From: Roseiarcus sp963813195 | Lineage (GTDB): Bacteria > Pseudomonadota > Alphaproteobacteria > Rhizobiales > Beijerinckiaceae | Direction: 5' to 3' | Assembly: GCA_963813195.1 (NCBI GenBank) | Contig: CAWEYC010000027.1 | Coordinates: 315,491 to 379,490 of the forward strand | DNA: 64,000 nt | Shown: piece by piece, positions 1 to 9,062 of the stretch | Layout: each line of letters starts with the position of its first letter | Numbering within the stretch: position 1 is the first letter of the stretch | Translations under genes and position numbers: made by a program | Notes under the pieces: generated by a model | Told to the model about the DNA's origin: nothing | What the model saw: only the letters and a program-made list of their open reading frames with translations | The model's database searches: none

Positions 1-2
1 CG

Positions 3-260
3 GCGCTTCTCGGCGCGCTCGACGGCGGGGTTCTCTACGAAAGTTGGTATCGTCGCATCTGGAGCTTCTGCGCCCGCCATTTCATCGATCGCCGGCACGG
101 CGGCTGGCGCATGCAGCTCGACGATTCGCTGCGCCCGGTGGAGGGCTATTTTGTCGGCAAGCCCGACCTCTATCACGCGGTGCAGGCGTGTCTGATCCCA
201 CTCTATCCGGCGAACGGCTCGCTGACGCGCGGCATCTTGCGCGCGCCGGGAGGCGGTTGA
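3..260 (+). CDS. AGE-family sugar epimerase/isomerase, C-terminal end (partial)
   Basis: The 5' end lies outside the window; 85 codons remain before the TGA. The peptide runs through WSFCARHFID, HGGW and EGYFVGKPDLYH, which I recognise as the last helices of the (alpha/alpha)6-barrel of the N-acylglucosamine 2-epimerase family, whose members include mannose and sulfoquinovose isomerases. These enzymes isomerise free or modified sugars in the cytoplasm. The substrate cannot be read from this tail. The gene converges with cysK, leaving only 3 bases between the stops. Family assignment is fairly firm, precise activity unknown. Confidence 0.7.
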   Translation, partial: ALLGALDGGVLYESWYRRIWSFCARHFIDRRHGGWRMQLDDSLRPVEGYFVGKPDLYHAVQACLIPLYPANGSLTRGILRAPGGG

Positions 261-263
261 AGG

Positions 264-1251
264 TTAGAGCCCCTCGAACAGCGCCGTCGAGAGATAGCGT
301 TCAGCGAAGGACGGGACGATGGCGATGATCGTCTTGCCGTCGTTCTCGGGCCGACGGGCGACGTCGATCGCCGCCGCAATCGCGGCGCCGGACGATATTC
401 CCACCGGAATGCCCTCGAGCCGCGCCACCAGCCTCGCGGTGTCGAACGCGGTCTGGTTGCCGATGGTGACGATTTCGTCGATGAGGCTGCGATCGAGGAT
501 GGCCGGCGCGAAGCCGGCGCCAATGCCTTGGATCTTGTGCGGGCCGGGCGCGCCGCCCGACAGGACGGGAGAATCCTCAGGCTCGACCGCAACCATCCGC
601 ACGCTCGGCTTGCGCGCCTTGAGCACCTGGCCGACGCCGGTGAGCGTGCCGCCGGTGCCGACTCCGGAAACGACGATGTCGACCGCGCCTTCGGTGTCGT
701 TCCAGATTTCCTCGGCGGTGGTGCGCCGATGGATGTCGGGATTGGCGGGGTTCTCGAATTGCTGCGGCATGATCGCCCCGGGCGTCGCTGCGATGATTTC
801 GTTGGCCTTGGCGATCGAGCCCTTCATCCCGAGCGAGGCGGGCGTCAGAACCAGCTCCGCGCCGAGCAGGGCGAGCATCTTACGGCGCTCGACCGACATT
901 GATTTCGGGCATCACCAGGATGAGTTTGTAGCCGCGCGCTGCCGCGACAAAGGCGAGCGCGATGCCGGTGTTGCCCGACGTCGGTTCGACCAGGACGCCG
1001 CGGCCCGGCGCGATTCGACCCTGCGCTTCGAGAGCGTCGACCATCGAGACGCCGATGCGGTCCTTGACGCTCGAAATCGGATTGAAGAACTCGAGCTTGG
1101 CGAGCAGATTGGCTCGCACGCCCTTTTCCCTGGCGATGCGGTCGATGCGCACGAGCGGCGTGTCGCCGATCGTGTCCGTGATCGACGCATAAACGCGCCC
1201 TCGGCCGCGCGGGCGCGAACCGTCGCGCGCTGGGTTTCCGGTATCAGCCAT
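264..1251 (-). pseudogene. cysK: Cysteine synthase (O-acetylserine sulfhydrylase), +1 frameshift
   Basis: PLP enzyme that makes L-cysteine from O-acetylserine and sulfide. The N-terminal part (start 1251) has NPISSVKDRIG with the PLP lysine near residue 63 and TSGNTG near 91-96; the second part has GTGGTLTG and the C-terminal ISSGAA. The two parts lie in different frames: where the family reads VMPETMSVERR, this sequence reads VMPEIN and then moves into frame SVERRKM around position 890, as if one base were inserted. Both halves are otherwise fully conserved, so a sequence error is as likely as a true lesion. It is the last gene of the leftward block, below an Rrf2 regulator and a strong inverted repeat. 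Original family clear; paralogue choice (cysK versus cysM) inferred from the overall pattern. Confidence 0.85.
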
Positions 1252-1328
1252 GGGTCCGCCTCCAAACCGTCGCCCGCGCTAGACGCGGTGCGCTTCTCGG
1301 CCATACTAGCGCATTTGACGGCGCGAAC

Positions 1329-1359
1329 ATATAGAATATTTCAATATACTATTCTATAT
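1329..1359. promoter_or_regulatory. Perfect 10-bp inverted repeat upstream of cysK (candidate Rrf2 operator)
   Basis: Arms ATATAGAATA (1329-1338) and TATTCTATAT (1350-1359) are perfect reverse complements around an 11-base spacer. The site overlaps the last codons of the rrf2 gene and lies about 78 bases upstream of the cysK start. It is very AT-rich against a GC-rich background, as expected for an operator/promoter. Its overall span (31 bases) suits a dimeric Rrf2-type regulator; that the neighbouring Rrf2 protein binds it is inference. Confidence 0.55.
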
Positions 1360-1806
1360 TGCAAAATCGCCGCTTGCCTTCTCTTCATCCAGGATCTGCG
1401 CCTTCTCGGCATCCTCGCAGAGATCCTCCACAGTGATGGCGTCAAGGTTTGCGAGGAACGACTCGCCGGCCTTGCGCACACTGGGTTCGACGACCTTTTC
1501 CAGCAGCTTGGAACGCGATCCGACGTCCTCAGGATCCGCAGTGCTGAGGCTTACCGAGGTGCGCACGATCTCGCCGACGGAAATTCTGCGGCGCTCGCGC
1601 GCCAGTTCGTATCCGCCGCGCGGACCGCGCACGCCCTTGAGGATCTTGGCGTGAACCAAGCCTTGCAAGAGGGTTTCCAAGTGCCGAGGCGGCAATTTGT
1701 GCCGCGAGGCGAGCGCCTTGGCCGCGACCGGGGAAGGCCGCGAGTGCAAGGCGATATCGACAACGGCGGCGATGGCGAGCAGGCTGCGTCGCGACAGCAG
1801 GTTCAT
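1354..1806 (-). CDS. Rrf2-family transcriptional regulator (CymR-like, no Fe-S cysteines)
   Basis: 150-residue winged-helix regulator with the Rrf2 signature: an N-terminal SRRSLLAIAAVVDIAL helix, HTH region about 25-50, and the wing RGPRGGYELARERRRISVGEIV (about 60-81). Iron-sulfur members (IscR, NsrR, RirA) carry three spaced cysteines after the wing; here only one Cys (about residue 130) is present, so an Fe-S cluster is unlikely. The CymR subgroup also lacks them and controls cysteine synthesis together with CysK. Being directly upstream of cysK, with a perfect inverted repeat between them, supports a cysteine-responsive role. ATG lies just past the dut stop, suggesting co-transcription. 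Confidence 0.85.
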   Translation of the reverse strand: MNLLSRRSLLAIAAVVDIALHSRPSPVAAKALASRHKLPPRHLETLLQGLVHAKILKGVRGPRGGYELARERRRISVGEIVRTSVSLSTADPEDVGSRSKLLEKVVEPSVRKAGESFLANLDAITVEDLCEDAEKAQILDEEKASGDFAI

Positions 1807-1807
1807 T

Positions 1808-2278
1808 TTATTCCTCCTCGTCTAAGTCTAAGTGTCCAGTCGAACCAAAACCTTTGGGACCGCGCTCGCTGGTCGTAAGCCGCTCGCTTTCTAATAAAGC
1901 GACGCGGTTCACGGTACTGACGACGAGCTGCGCAATTCGTGCGCCTCGCCGAATGGAAAATGGATTTTGTCCAAAATTGATAAGTATGACGCCGATTTCG
2001 CCACGGTAATCCGCGTCGATTGTCCCGGGGCTGTTGAGAACGGTCACTCCGTCCTTCAGCGCCAGCCCCGAGCGAGGCCGAATCTGCGCCTCGTAGCCCC
2101 TCGGCAGTTCAATCGCCAAACCAGTCGGAATCAAGGCCCGCTCACCGGGGTTCAGGATAATAACCTGTCCCTTCGGAAGGGCCGCCACGAGGTCTAGACC
2201 GGCTGCATCATCGCTCTGATATTGGGGTAATTGCAAGTCTTGCGAATGTGGAAAGCGTTGAAAGCGGACTCGGATCAT
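1808..2278 (-). CDS. dut: dUTP diphosphatase
   Basis: Hydrolyses dUTP to dUMP and diphosphate, keeping uracil out of DNA and supplying the dTMP precursor. All five trimeric dUTPase motifs can be seen in order: SDDAAGLDL (motif 1), PRSGLALK (2), GTIDADYRGE with the catalytic Asp (3), RGARIAQLV (4) and the glycine-rich C-terminal RGPKGFGSTG (5). Length (156) is normal. Its ATG overlaps the coaBC stop by four bases (ATGA), so the two are translationally coupled. Locally the codon use is somewhat less GC-rich than in coaBC. Confidence 0.95.
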   Translation of the reverse strand: MIRVRFQRFPHSQDLQLPQYQSDDAAGLDLVAALPKGQVIILNPGERALIPTGLAIELPRGYEAQIRPRSGLALKDGVTVLNSPGTIDADYRGEIGVILINFGQNPFSIRRGARIAQLVVSTVNRVALLESERLTTSERGPKGFGSTGHLDLDEEE

Positions 2279-3534
2279 TGTTGGCCCTTCAAAATGCGGC
2301 CAATACGGTCAACCAGGCGCTGTGCGACGTCCTGTTTGCTCATGCGCGGCCAAGACTCAATTCCCGCCGCGCTGACGATTGCGACCTGGTTGTCGGAGCC
2401 GCCGAACGTTCCCTCGCTCTCTGCAACGCTATTGGCGACGATCAGGTCGCAGCCCTTGCGCTTCAACTTGTCGCGCGCATTTTCGGCGATGCGCTCTGTT
2501 TCCGCCGCGAATCCGACGACCAGCGCCGGGCGGTCGGCCTTCTTCGCCGCGATATCCGCAAGGATGTCGGGATTCTCGACCAACGACAAGACCGGCGCGC
2601 CGGCCGCGCCTTTCTTCAGTTTGTGGGCGCCGACGGTTTCGACGCGCCAGTCCGCGACCGCCGCGGTCGCGATGAAGACGTCGGCGGGCAAGGCGGCCAA
2701 CGCGGCTGCATGCATTTGTCGCGCCGTTTCGACGTGGACGACGTCGACGCCTGAGGGATCGGCAAGGGCGACCGGGCCGCTGATCAGCGTCACCTTCGCG
2801 CCGGCCCTGAACGCGGCTTGCGCGATCGCGTGGCCCTGGAGCCCCGAAGAACGGTTGCCGATGAAACGAACCGGATCGATCGGCTCATAGGTCGGGCCGG
2901 ACGTCACGACGACATGCTTGCCCGCCAGCGCGGCGTCGCGCCGAACTCCGACGCCAGGGGGCAGGGGAATCGCCGTCGGCTCGGCCAGCGCGCGCTCGAT
3001 CGCTGCGACGATCGCCATGGGTTCGGCCATCCGGCCCGGCCCGTATTCGCCGCACGCCATCTCGCCGTCCTCCGGACCGACAAACGCAACGCCATCGCCG
3101 CGAAGCGCGGCGACATTGCGCTGGGTCGCCGGATGCAGCCACATGCGAAGGTTCATCGCCGGCGCGACGAGCACCCGCTTGTCGGTGGCCAGAAGCGTCG
3201 TGGAGGCGAGATCATTGGCGGCGCCGTGCGCCATTCGCGCCAGCAGGTCCGCCGTCGCCGGCGCGACTACGACGAGATCGGCGTCGCGCGACAGTTCGAT
3301 ATGACCCATCTCGGCCTCGTCGATCAAACTGAATAGATCGAGGCGAACCGCATGGCCGCTGAGCGCGGCGGCCGACAGAGGCGCGATGAAGTGCTGGGCC
3401 GCCTCGGTCATGATGACCCGCACGTCGACGTCGCGTTCGCGTAGGCGACGGATGAGTTCGAGCGACTTATACGCGGCGACGCCGCCCGCGATGACGAGCA
3501 GAATGCGCGCACCCGACAAAGGCTTCGCAGCCAT
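2275..3534 (-). CDS. coaBC: Bifunctional phosphopantothenoylcysteine decarboxylase / phosphopantothenate-cysteine ligase
   Basis: Two consecutive steps of coenzyme A synthesis in one 419-residue protein. The N-terminal CoaC flavoprotein domain (about 1-185) shows GGVAAYKSLELIRRL, the catalytic His in MGHIELSRDAD, the PAMN motif, and the flap with Cys in GEMACGEYGPGRM. The C-terminal CoaB domain (about 190-419) has TSGPTYEPIDPVRFIGNRSSG for CTP binding, AAVADW and the KLKKG lysines. Length is typical. Placed between ubiB and dut as in many Hyphomicrobiales. Confidence 0.95.
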   Translation of the reverse strand: MAAKPLSGARILLVIAGGVAAYKSLELIRRLRERDVDVRVIMTEAAQHFIAPLSAAALSGHAVRLDLFSLIDEAEMGHIELSRDADLVVVAPATADLLARMAHGAANDLASTTLLATDKRVLVAPAMNLRMWLHPATQRNVAALRGDGVAFVGPEDGEMACGEYGPGRMAEPMAIVAAIERALAEPTAIPLPPGVGVRRDAALAGKHVVVTSGPTYEPIDPVRFIGNRSSGLQGHAIAQAAFRAGAKVTLISGPVALADPSGVDVVHVETARQMHAAALAALPADVFIATAAVADWRVETVGAHKLKKGAAGAPVLSLVENPDILADIAAKKADRPALVVGFAAETERIAENARDKLKRKGCDLIVANSVAESEGTFGGSDNQVAIVSAAGIESWPRMSKQDVAQRLVDRIGRILKGQQ

Positions 3535-3683
3535 ACTTGTTCAACTCCTGGCGGCGAGCGCCGATTGTGGGCGTGGACTCGCGCGTGAAACGATTCGGTC
3601 GTGCGACCGAGCACAACAAGCTGGAACGGCCCTAGCAGGGCGGCCGAGAAAAGCCTGCATGATCTTTTTTGTATATAGCCATC

Positions 3684-5234
3684 TCATTGCATGTGGAACG
3701 CGATCCAGATGAGCGCCGCCGCGATGATCCACAACGATGTCGTGATCCTCGCCGGCCAGGGCCTGGGAGCCGGCGCGCCGGACGCATCGGCGGACGCCGG
3801 TTCGGCTTCGCGCTCGATGAGACGTGCGAGGCGCTCCAGCCGCGGCGGCGCGTCGGCGACGAGCTTGGCGAGTTGCGAAACGCTGCGCCCGAAGTCTTCG
3901 ATTCGGCCGCGCGGCCCGAGGTTCTCGGCGATCCAACCGCCGACGACCGGCTCCGCCGTCGCCCACATGTCCAGATGCGGGTCGAGTTTGCGCGCGACCC
4001 CTTCGACCACAACCATCGTCTTCTGCAGCATGACGAGTTCGACGCGCGTGGTCATGTCGAAGAGCGCCGTCACCTCGAACAGCAGCGTCAGCAATTTCGC
4101 CATTGAAATCTGGTCGGCCCGGCGCGAGTGAATGGGTTCGCCGATGGCGCGGATGGCCTGCGCGAAGTCCTCGACGCGGTGGACGTGCGGCACATAGCCC
4201 GCCTCGAAGTGCACCTCGGCGACGCGAAGATAATCCCGCCGGATGAAGCCGTAGAGAATCTCGGCGAGGAATCGGCGCTCCTTGCGGTCGAGACGGCCCA
4301 TGATGCCGAAATCGATGGCGACGATGCGCCCTTGATCGTCGACGAAGAAATTGCCCTGATGCATGTCGGCGTGAAAGAAGCCGTCGTGCAAGGCGTGGCG
4401 AAGGAACGACTGAATCAGCGTCCGCCCCAACTTGGGCGCGTCGAAGCCGAGTTCCGCCAGACGCGCCGTGTCGTTCAGGGACGTCCCGTCGATCCATTCC
4501 ATGGTCAGGACTTCGCGCGTCGTGTGGTCCCAATCGATCTCGGGGGCGCGGAACTCAGGGTCGCGAATGAGATTCTCCGCGAATTCCGACGCCGCCGCCG
4601 CCTCGAGGCGAAAGTCCATTTCCATGCGCACGCTTCGCGCCAGCGCGTCGACGACCTCCACCAGGCGCAGACGGCGCAGGCTCGGCTCAAAACGTTCGAT
4701 GATGCGGGCGGCAAAAAACATATCCGAGAGATCGCGCGCGAAGCGGCGCTCGACCCCCGGCCGCAGCACCTTCACCGCGACGTTGTGCTCGCCTGCGCTT
4801 GTTCGCACGCGCGCGCGGTGCACCTGCGCGATCGAAGCGGCGGCGACCGCGTCGCCGAACTCGACGAAGACGCTTTCGATCTTGCTGCCGAAGGCCGCTT
4901 CGACCGTCGCGATTGCGACGGCGCGCTCCGCGGGAACCATGCGATCCTGCAGCTTTTCAAGCTCCATCACCACTTGCGGGCCGACGATGTCGGGGCGCGT
5001 GGCCAGAAACTGGCCGAGCTTGACGTACGACGGACCGAGGCGATCGATTGCCGCGGCGAGCCCGGCGACCCCGTGCACGCCGCGCCGCGCCAGGAGGTTG
5101 GCGAGAGCCAGCGGCGCCCGCGCCAGCGGCGGCAGGGTGAGCGGATCGACGTCGACGAAGGCGCCTTCGCGCGCCATCACGAAGCCGGCGCGCGCCAGCC
5201 GCGTTGCGTGTCCGATTGCGGCGAGACTCGACAA
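3684..5234 (-). CDS. ubiB: UbiB-family atypical kinase/ATPase for ubiquinone synthesis
   Basis: Member of the ABC1/ADCK/UbiB protein-kinase-like family that supports ubiquinone biosynthesis at the membrane. The diagnostic KxGQ motif is present as PSYVKLGQFLATRPDIVG (about 70-86); the kinase-like core continues with VAVKVLRPGV, the catalytic-loop equivalent FFHADMHQGNFFVD and the metal-binding IVAIDFGIMG. A single C-terminal membrane anchor ends the protein (ITTSLWIIAAALIWIAF). Length 516 is usual. The stop of ubiE is two bases upstream of its start, implying an operon; about 150 bases separate it from coaBC. Confidence 0.93.
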   Translation of the reverse strand: MSSLAAIGHATRLARAGFVMAREGAFVDVDPLTLPPLARAPLALANLLARRGVHGVAGLAAAIDRLGPSYVKLGQFLATRPDIVGPQVVMELEKLQDRMVPAERAVAIATVEAAFGSKIESVFVEFGDAVAAASIAQVHRARVRTSAGEHNVAVKVLRPGVERRFARDLSDMFFAARIIERFEPSLRRLRLVEVVDALARSVRMEMDFRLEAAAASEFAENLIRDPEFRAPEIDWDHTTREVLTMEWIDGTSLNDTARLAELGFDAPKLGRTLIQSFLRHALHDGFFHADMHQGNFFVDDQGRIVAIDFGIMGRLDRKERRFLAEILYGFIRRDYLRVAEVHFEAGYVPHVHRVEDFAQAIRAIGEPIHSRRADQISMAKLLTLLFEVTALFDMTTRVELVMLQKTMVVVEGVARKLDPHLDMWATAEPVVGGWIAENLGPRGRIEDFGRSVSQLAKLVADAPPRLERLARLIEREAEPASADASGAPAPRPWPARITTSLWIIAAALIWIAFHMQ

Positions 5235-5236
5235 GT

Positions 5237-5995
5237 TCAGAGCTTCCAGCCCGAATGAATCGCGACGACGCCGCCCGTCAGCCGGGTGAATTCCACGCGC
5301 GAAAATCCCGCCTCGCGGATCATGTCGGCGAAGCGTTCGGGCGGGGGGAACTTCCGAATCGATTCGACGAGATAGCGATAGGGCGCGCCGTCGCCGGCCA
5401 CCACCTTGCCGAGCGCGGGAATCGCAGCGTCGGAATAGGCGGCGTAAATCTGATCGAAAATCGGCAAATCGACGCGCGAGAACTCGAGGGACAAAAATCG
5501 GCCGCCGTGCTTGAGGACGCGATGGGCCTCGGCGAGGGCGCGCTCGATGCGCGGTACGTTGCGGATGCCGAAGGCGATCGTGTAGGCGTCGAAAGTCGCA
5601 TCGGACAGCGGCAGCGCCTCGGCGTTGCCCTCGATGAATCGAATGCGCTCGCCCTCTCTTCGTCTTTGCGCCCGTTCCGCACCGACCCGCAGCATGTCCG
5701 CATTGACGTCGACGACGGTCACTCGGGTCGTCGCGCCGCCAGCGGCCGCGACGCGGAACGCGACGTCGCCCGTTCCGCCGGCGACGTCGAGATGTTGGAA
5801 TGGGCGATGGCGCGGCGGGCGCAGCTTGGCGACGAGGATGTCCTTCCAGATGCGGTGCAGGCCAAGCGACATGAGATCGTTCATCAGATCATAGCGGTCG
5901 GCAACCTTGCGAAAGACGTCGTCGACGAGGCCCTGCTTCTCGTCGAGAGGAACCGTTCGTTCTCCGAAATGCGTATGAGGGGCGGCGTTCGCCAT
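5237..5995 (-). CDS. ubiE: Demethylmenaquinone/ubiquinone C-methyltransferase
   Basis: SAM-dependent C-methyltransferase acting on the quinone ring (2-octaprenyl-6-methoxy-1,4-benzoquinol step). Visible signatures are TxFGERTVPxxEK at the N-terminus, VFRKVADRYDLMNDLMSLGLHRIWKD, the SAM-binding LDVAGGTGDVAFR and the family motif FGIRNVP. I chose the ATG at 5995 (MANAAPHTHFGER), which gives 252 residues, because the conserved sequence begins right after it; an in-frame ATG at 6043 would add 16 arginine/tryptophan-rich residues not expected in the family. First gene of the leftward block. Confidence 0.93.
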   Translation of the reverse strand: MANAAPHTHFGERTVPLDEKQGLVDDVFRKVADRYDLMNDLMSLGLHRIWKDILVAKLRPPRHRPFQHLDVAGGTGDVAFRVAAAGGATTRVTVVDVNADMLRVGAERAQRRREGERIRFIEGNAEALPLSDATFDAYTIAFGIRNVPRIERALAEAHRVLKHGGRFLSLEFSRVDLPIFDQIYAAYSDAAIPALGKVVAGDGAPYRYLVESIRKFPPPERFADMIREAGFSRVEFTRLTGGVVAIHSGWKL

Positions 5996-6332
5996 CAAGC
6001 GTCTCCAGGATCGCGCGCACCATAGCCCGGCCGACCACGCCAAGCCAAATGCGCCGATGGCGCGCGGGAAATATCAGCGAACGACGCGCGCGTCGCGATC
6101 GCGCGCCGCGCCAGGCAAAAATGCCAGGTTTTACCGGGCGGAGCGGTTCAGCCGAGGCGACGCGGCAGCCGTGCATTGGCAGCGGCGAATTAACGATCCG
6201 TTAAGATCACCAGAAGTTCGCCGCGAATTCTGAACCCGCCTTAAGCAATGGCTTAAGGCGGCGTCCGCAATATGCCGCCCTAGCTGGCGCGAGCCAGATT
6301 GCTGAAATCCACTTCCCCTAACGAAACTCGCC
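5996..6332. other. Intergenic region between ubiE and the GGDEF-EAL gene
   Basis: 337 bases between divergent genes, expected to hold both promoters. No protein of recognisable family is encoded. The clearest element is the hairpin at 6236-6261 described separately. Short GTTAAG/TTAACG words cluster at 6190-6205. Confidence 0.6.
6236..6261. repeat. Perfect 11-bp inverted repeat with 4-base loop
   Basis: CCGCCTTAAGC (6236-6246), loop AATG, GCTTAAGGCGG (6251-6261). It lies 72 bases upstream of the GTG start of the GGDEF-EAL gene. No T-run follows on either strand, so an intrinsic terminator is doubtful; an operator or a leader hairpin is possible. Confidence 0.6.
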
Positions 6333-8993
6333 GTGACCCTGGGCAGGACCTTGCGACGACATCTTCTGCGCCCGACGAACATCCCCGCGGCGATCGCGGC
6401 GGTGGTCGCCATCGTTTGCGGCACGCTCGCCGATCGGCAGAACGGCCAGCTCGCCGACGAACGATCTCGAGCCGAGGTCGTATCCCAAGTCAGCCTCATC
6501 AAGGCCAAGCTGGAAGGCGACATCAACGGCGACATCGAACTCGTGCGCGGCCTCGTCGCTGACATTTCAACCGAGCCGAACATCACGCAATCGCGCTTCG
6601 CCGAGCTCTCGGCGAACCTGTTGCGCTCTCGCCCCCAGATCGGGACCGTCGCCGCGGCGCCCGATCTCGTCGTATCGCTGATCTATCCCGTGCGGGGAAA
6701 CGAGGCGGCGATCGGGCTGGACTATCGCGAGAACAAAAGGCAGCGCGAAGTCGCCTTCCGCGCGCGCGACAGCGGCGACGTCGTCCTGGCGGGCCCGGTC
6801 GACCTGGTTCAGGGCGGCACCGCCTTCATCGCCCGATTTCCCGTCTTCAACAACGAGCCCGATGGCCAGAAAACCTTCTGGGGCATCGTATCGGCGATCA
6901 TCGACATCGATAAACTCTATCGCGATAGCGGTCTCCTCGCTCGCGATTTGCCGATCGACGTGTCGATCACGGGCAAGGACGCGCTCGGCAAGGAAGGCGC
7001 CCGCTTCTTCGGCGAGGCGCGCGTGGCGAACGATCACGCGGTCGTCACGGACGTCAGCGTCCCCTCGGGATCGTGGCGGATCGCCGCCACGCCCAAAGGC
7101 GGCTGGGAGAGCGCGCCGTCGAACCGATGGATTCTGCGGCTAGGAATTCTGGCGGCCGGGCTCATGATCGTCGTTCCCGCCTGGCTCGCCGGTCGGCTGG
7201 TCGAGGAGAGGCGCGCGCATTTCGTGAGTTTGCGCGATCGCGAAAAGGAGCTCGAGCGGCTCTCGCAGCGCCTGGAACTCGCTCTCGACGCTTCGAAGGT
7301 CGGTGTGTGGGAGTTCAACATCGACACCCAGGAGCTCGTCTGGGACGACCGCATGAACGAGCTCTACAATTATCCGCTCGACGGCGGCGCCCGCCAGTAC
7401 CGGCATTGGCGTGAGCGGCTCGACGAGACCGAGGTGGAGCGAGCCACCGCCGACTTTGAAACGGCGTGGATGAAGGGCCGATACGAATCTCAATATCGGC
7501 TCAATCTCGGCGACGGGCGAACGAGGGTGATCCGTGCGATCGGCAAGGTCTACCACGCCGCCGGCGCGTCCTCTAAAATCATCGGAGTCAATTGGGACGT
7601 CACTTCCGACGTCGCGCTGACGGAAGATCTGACGCGCTCGAAAGCGCTGACCGAGGCGCGTAACGCCGACCTCGAAGCGGCACGCGCCCGCATCGAATAT
7701 AATTCGCTGCACGACTTCCTGACTCGGCTGCCGAATCGGATGTACGTGGAGCGCGTGCTGGAGGAGCATGCGGCGCGCTGCGCGGCGACCGGCGGCGGCG
7801 TCGTCTTGCTGCATGTCGATCTCGACGGCTTCAAACAAATCAACGACACGCTCGGTCACTCGGCGGGCGATGCGATGCTGATCCACACGGCGGAAACGAT
7901 CCGGCGCAATCTGCGCGATGGCGACTTCGCCGCGAGAACTGGCGGCGATGAATTCGTCGTGGTCTGCAACGCCGATAGGGGCATGGCCGGCTTCGACGAG
8001 CTGGCGCGAAAGCTCATCGCGAGCGTTCGGGAGCCGGCGATCTACGAAGGCCACGAGTGCCGCCTGGGGATGAGCATCGGCATCGCCGGCGCTTTCGGCG
8101 CGGCCGTCGATCGCCAGCGTCTGCTCGTCAACGCCGATCTCGCGCTCTATCGCGCCAAGAGCCTCGGCCGGAATCGATTCGAGTTCTACACGGCGGCGTT
8201 GCAGGCGGAGATTCTGAACTCCAAGCAAACCGCCGACAGCGTCATCCGCGGGCTGGAGCGCGGCGAATTCGTTCCCTATTATCAGCCGCAGTTCGACGCG
8301 CGGACCCACGAACTCGTCGGCGTGGAAGCGCTCGCCCGCTGGCGCCATCCGACGCGCGGCCTCGTCTCGCCGATCGAGTTCATTCCGATAGCGGAGGAGA
8401 TGACGGTCATCGGGGCCATCGATCGCGCGATCCTCGAACAGGCGCTGGCCGACTTCCGTAGCTGGCAGCGCCTGGGCCTTCGCGTCCCGCGCTTCTCGGT
8501 CAACGTGTCGCTGCGGCGACTGCACGACGAGAGCCTCGTGCAGGGGCTGCGCGATTTGCGCATCGAGCCGGGCGTGTTGTCCTTCGAACTCGTCGAGACG
8601 ATCTATCTCGACGATCGCGACGACTGCTTCTCGCGCACCATCGATCAGATCAAGGCGCTGGGGATCGACATCGAGATCGACGACTTCGGCACCGGTTACG
8701 CCTCGATCATCAGTCTCACCAAGCTGAAGCCCCGCCGCCTGAAGATCGATCGGCAGCTGGTCACGCCGACCGTGCGCTCGGACGCGCAGCGACGCCTCGT
8801 CCAGTCGATCGTCGACATCGGTCGATCGCTCGATATCGAAATCGTCGCCGAGGGGGTCGAAACCATGGAGCATGCGCGGCTGCTTCGCGACCTCGGCTGC
8901 GACATCCTGCAGGGTTACGCTTTTGCCATGCCGATGTCGGGCCAAGAACTCGAGCGCTTCGTCGCCAAGAGGCCGCGGCTGGTCGCGTCGTGA
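6333..8993 (+). CDS. Membrane-anchored PAS-GGDEF-EAL cyclic-di-GMP protein
   Basis: 886 residues from a GTG start. A first membrane segment (about 12-33) and a second (about 269-290, LGILAAGLMIVVPAWLAG) enclose a periplasmic sensor of CHASE type (TEPNITQSRFAELS; VYPVRGNEAAIGLDY-like sequence). A PAS domain follows (about 310-430), then GGDEF (about 455-625) with intact ARTGGDEF and an RDGD inhibitory I-site five residues before it, and an EAL domain (about 635-886) with VEALARW, DDFGTGYASI and KIDRQLV. Both the cyclase and phosphodiesterase signatures look intact, so the net activity on c-di-GMP is not predictable. It probably converts a periplasmic small-molecule signal into c-di-GMP level. 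The signal is unknown. Confidence 0.9.
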   Translation: MTLGRTLRRHLLRPTNIPAAIAAVVAIVCGTLADRQNGQLADERSRAEVVSQVSLIKAKLEGDINGDIELVRGLVADISTEPNITQSRFAELSANLLRSRPQIGTVAAAPDLVVSLIYPVRGNEAAIGLDYRENKRQREVAFRARDSGDVVLAGPVDLVQGGTAFIARFPVFNNEPDGQKTFWGIVSAIIDIDKLYRDSGLLARDLPIDVSITGKDALGKEGARFFGEARVANDHAVVTDVSVPSGSWRIAATPKGGWESAPSNRWILRLGILAAGLMIVVPAWLAGRLVEERRAHFVSLRDREKELERLSQRLELALDASKVGVWEFNIDTQELVWDDRMNELYNYPLDGGARQYRHWRERLDETEVERATADFETAWMKGRYESQYRLNLGDGRTRVIRAIGKVYHAAGASSKIIGVNWDVTSDVALTEDLTRSKALTEARNADLEAARARIEYNSLHDFLTRLPNRMYVERVLEEHAARCAATGGGVVLLHVDLDGFKQINDTLGHSAGDAMLIHTAETIRRNLRDGDFAARTGGDEFVVVCNADRGMAGFDELARKLIASVREPAIYEGHECRLGMSIGIAGAFGAAVDRQRLLVNADLALYRAKSLGRNRFEFYTAALQAEILNSKQTADSVIRGLERGEFVPYYQPQFDARTHELVGVEALARWRHPTRGLVSPIEFIPIAEEMTVIGAIDRAILEQALADFRSWQRLGLRVPRFSVNVSLRRLHDESLVQGLRDLRIEPGVLSFELVETIYLDDRDDCFSRTIDQIKALGIDIEIDDFGTGYASIISLTKLKPRRLKIDRQLVTPTVRSDAQRRLVQSIVDIGRSLDIEIVAEGVETMEHARLLRDLGCDILQGYAFAMPMSGQELERFVAKRPRLVAS

Positions 8994-9030
8994 TCCGGCT
9001 CGGGCGTGCGCACGGGCGCGTATTGCGCGA

Positions 9031-9062
9031 ATCCATATATCCGGTATTCTGGATATATGGAT
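9031..9062. promoter_or_regulatory. Perfect 12-bp palindrome over the arsR start (candidate ArsR operator)
   Basis: ATCCATATATCC (9031-9042), 8-base spacer, GGATATATGGAT (9051-9062). The right arm contains the arsR ATG (9057-9059). A regulator dimer bound here would block both promoter and translation start region, giving simple autorepression relieved by arsenite. Binding is inferred from position and symmetry. Confidence 0.65.

Noticed and set aside
885..900. Programmed +1 frameshifting in cysK
   Set aside because: No slippery sequence or stop-codon context typical of programmed shifts, and unrelated genes show the same kind of break.
6236..6261. Hairpin as intrinsic terminator
   Set aside because: No T-run on either side, and it lies between divergent genes where no terminator is needed.
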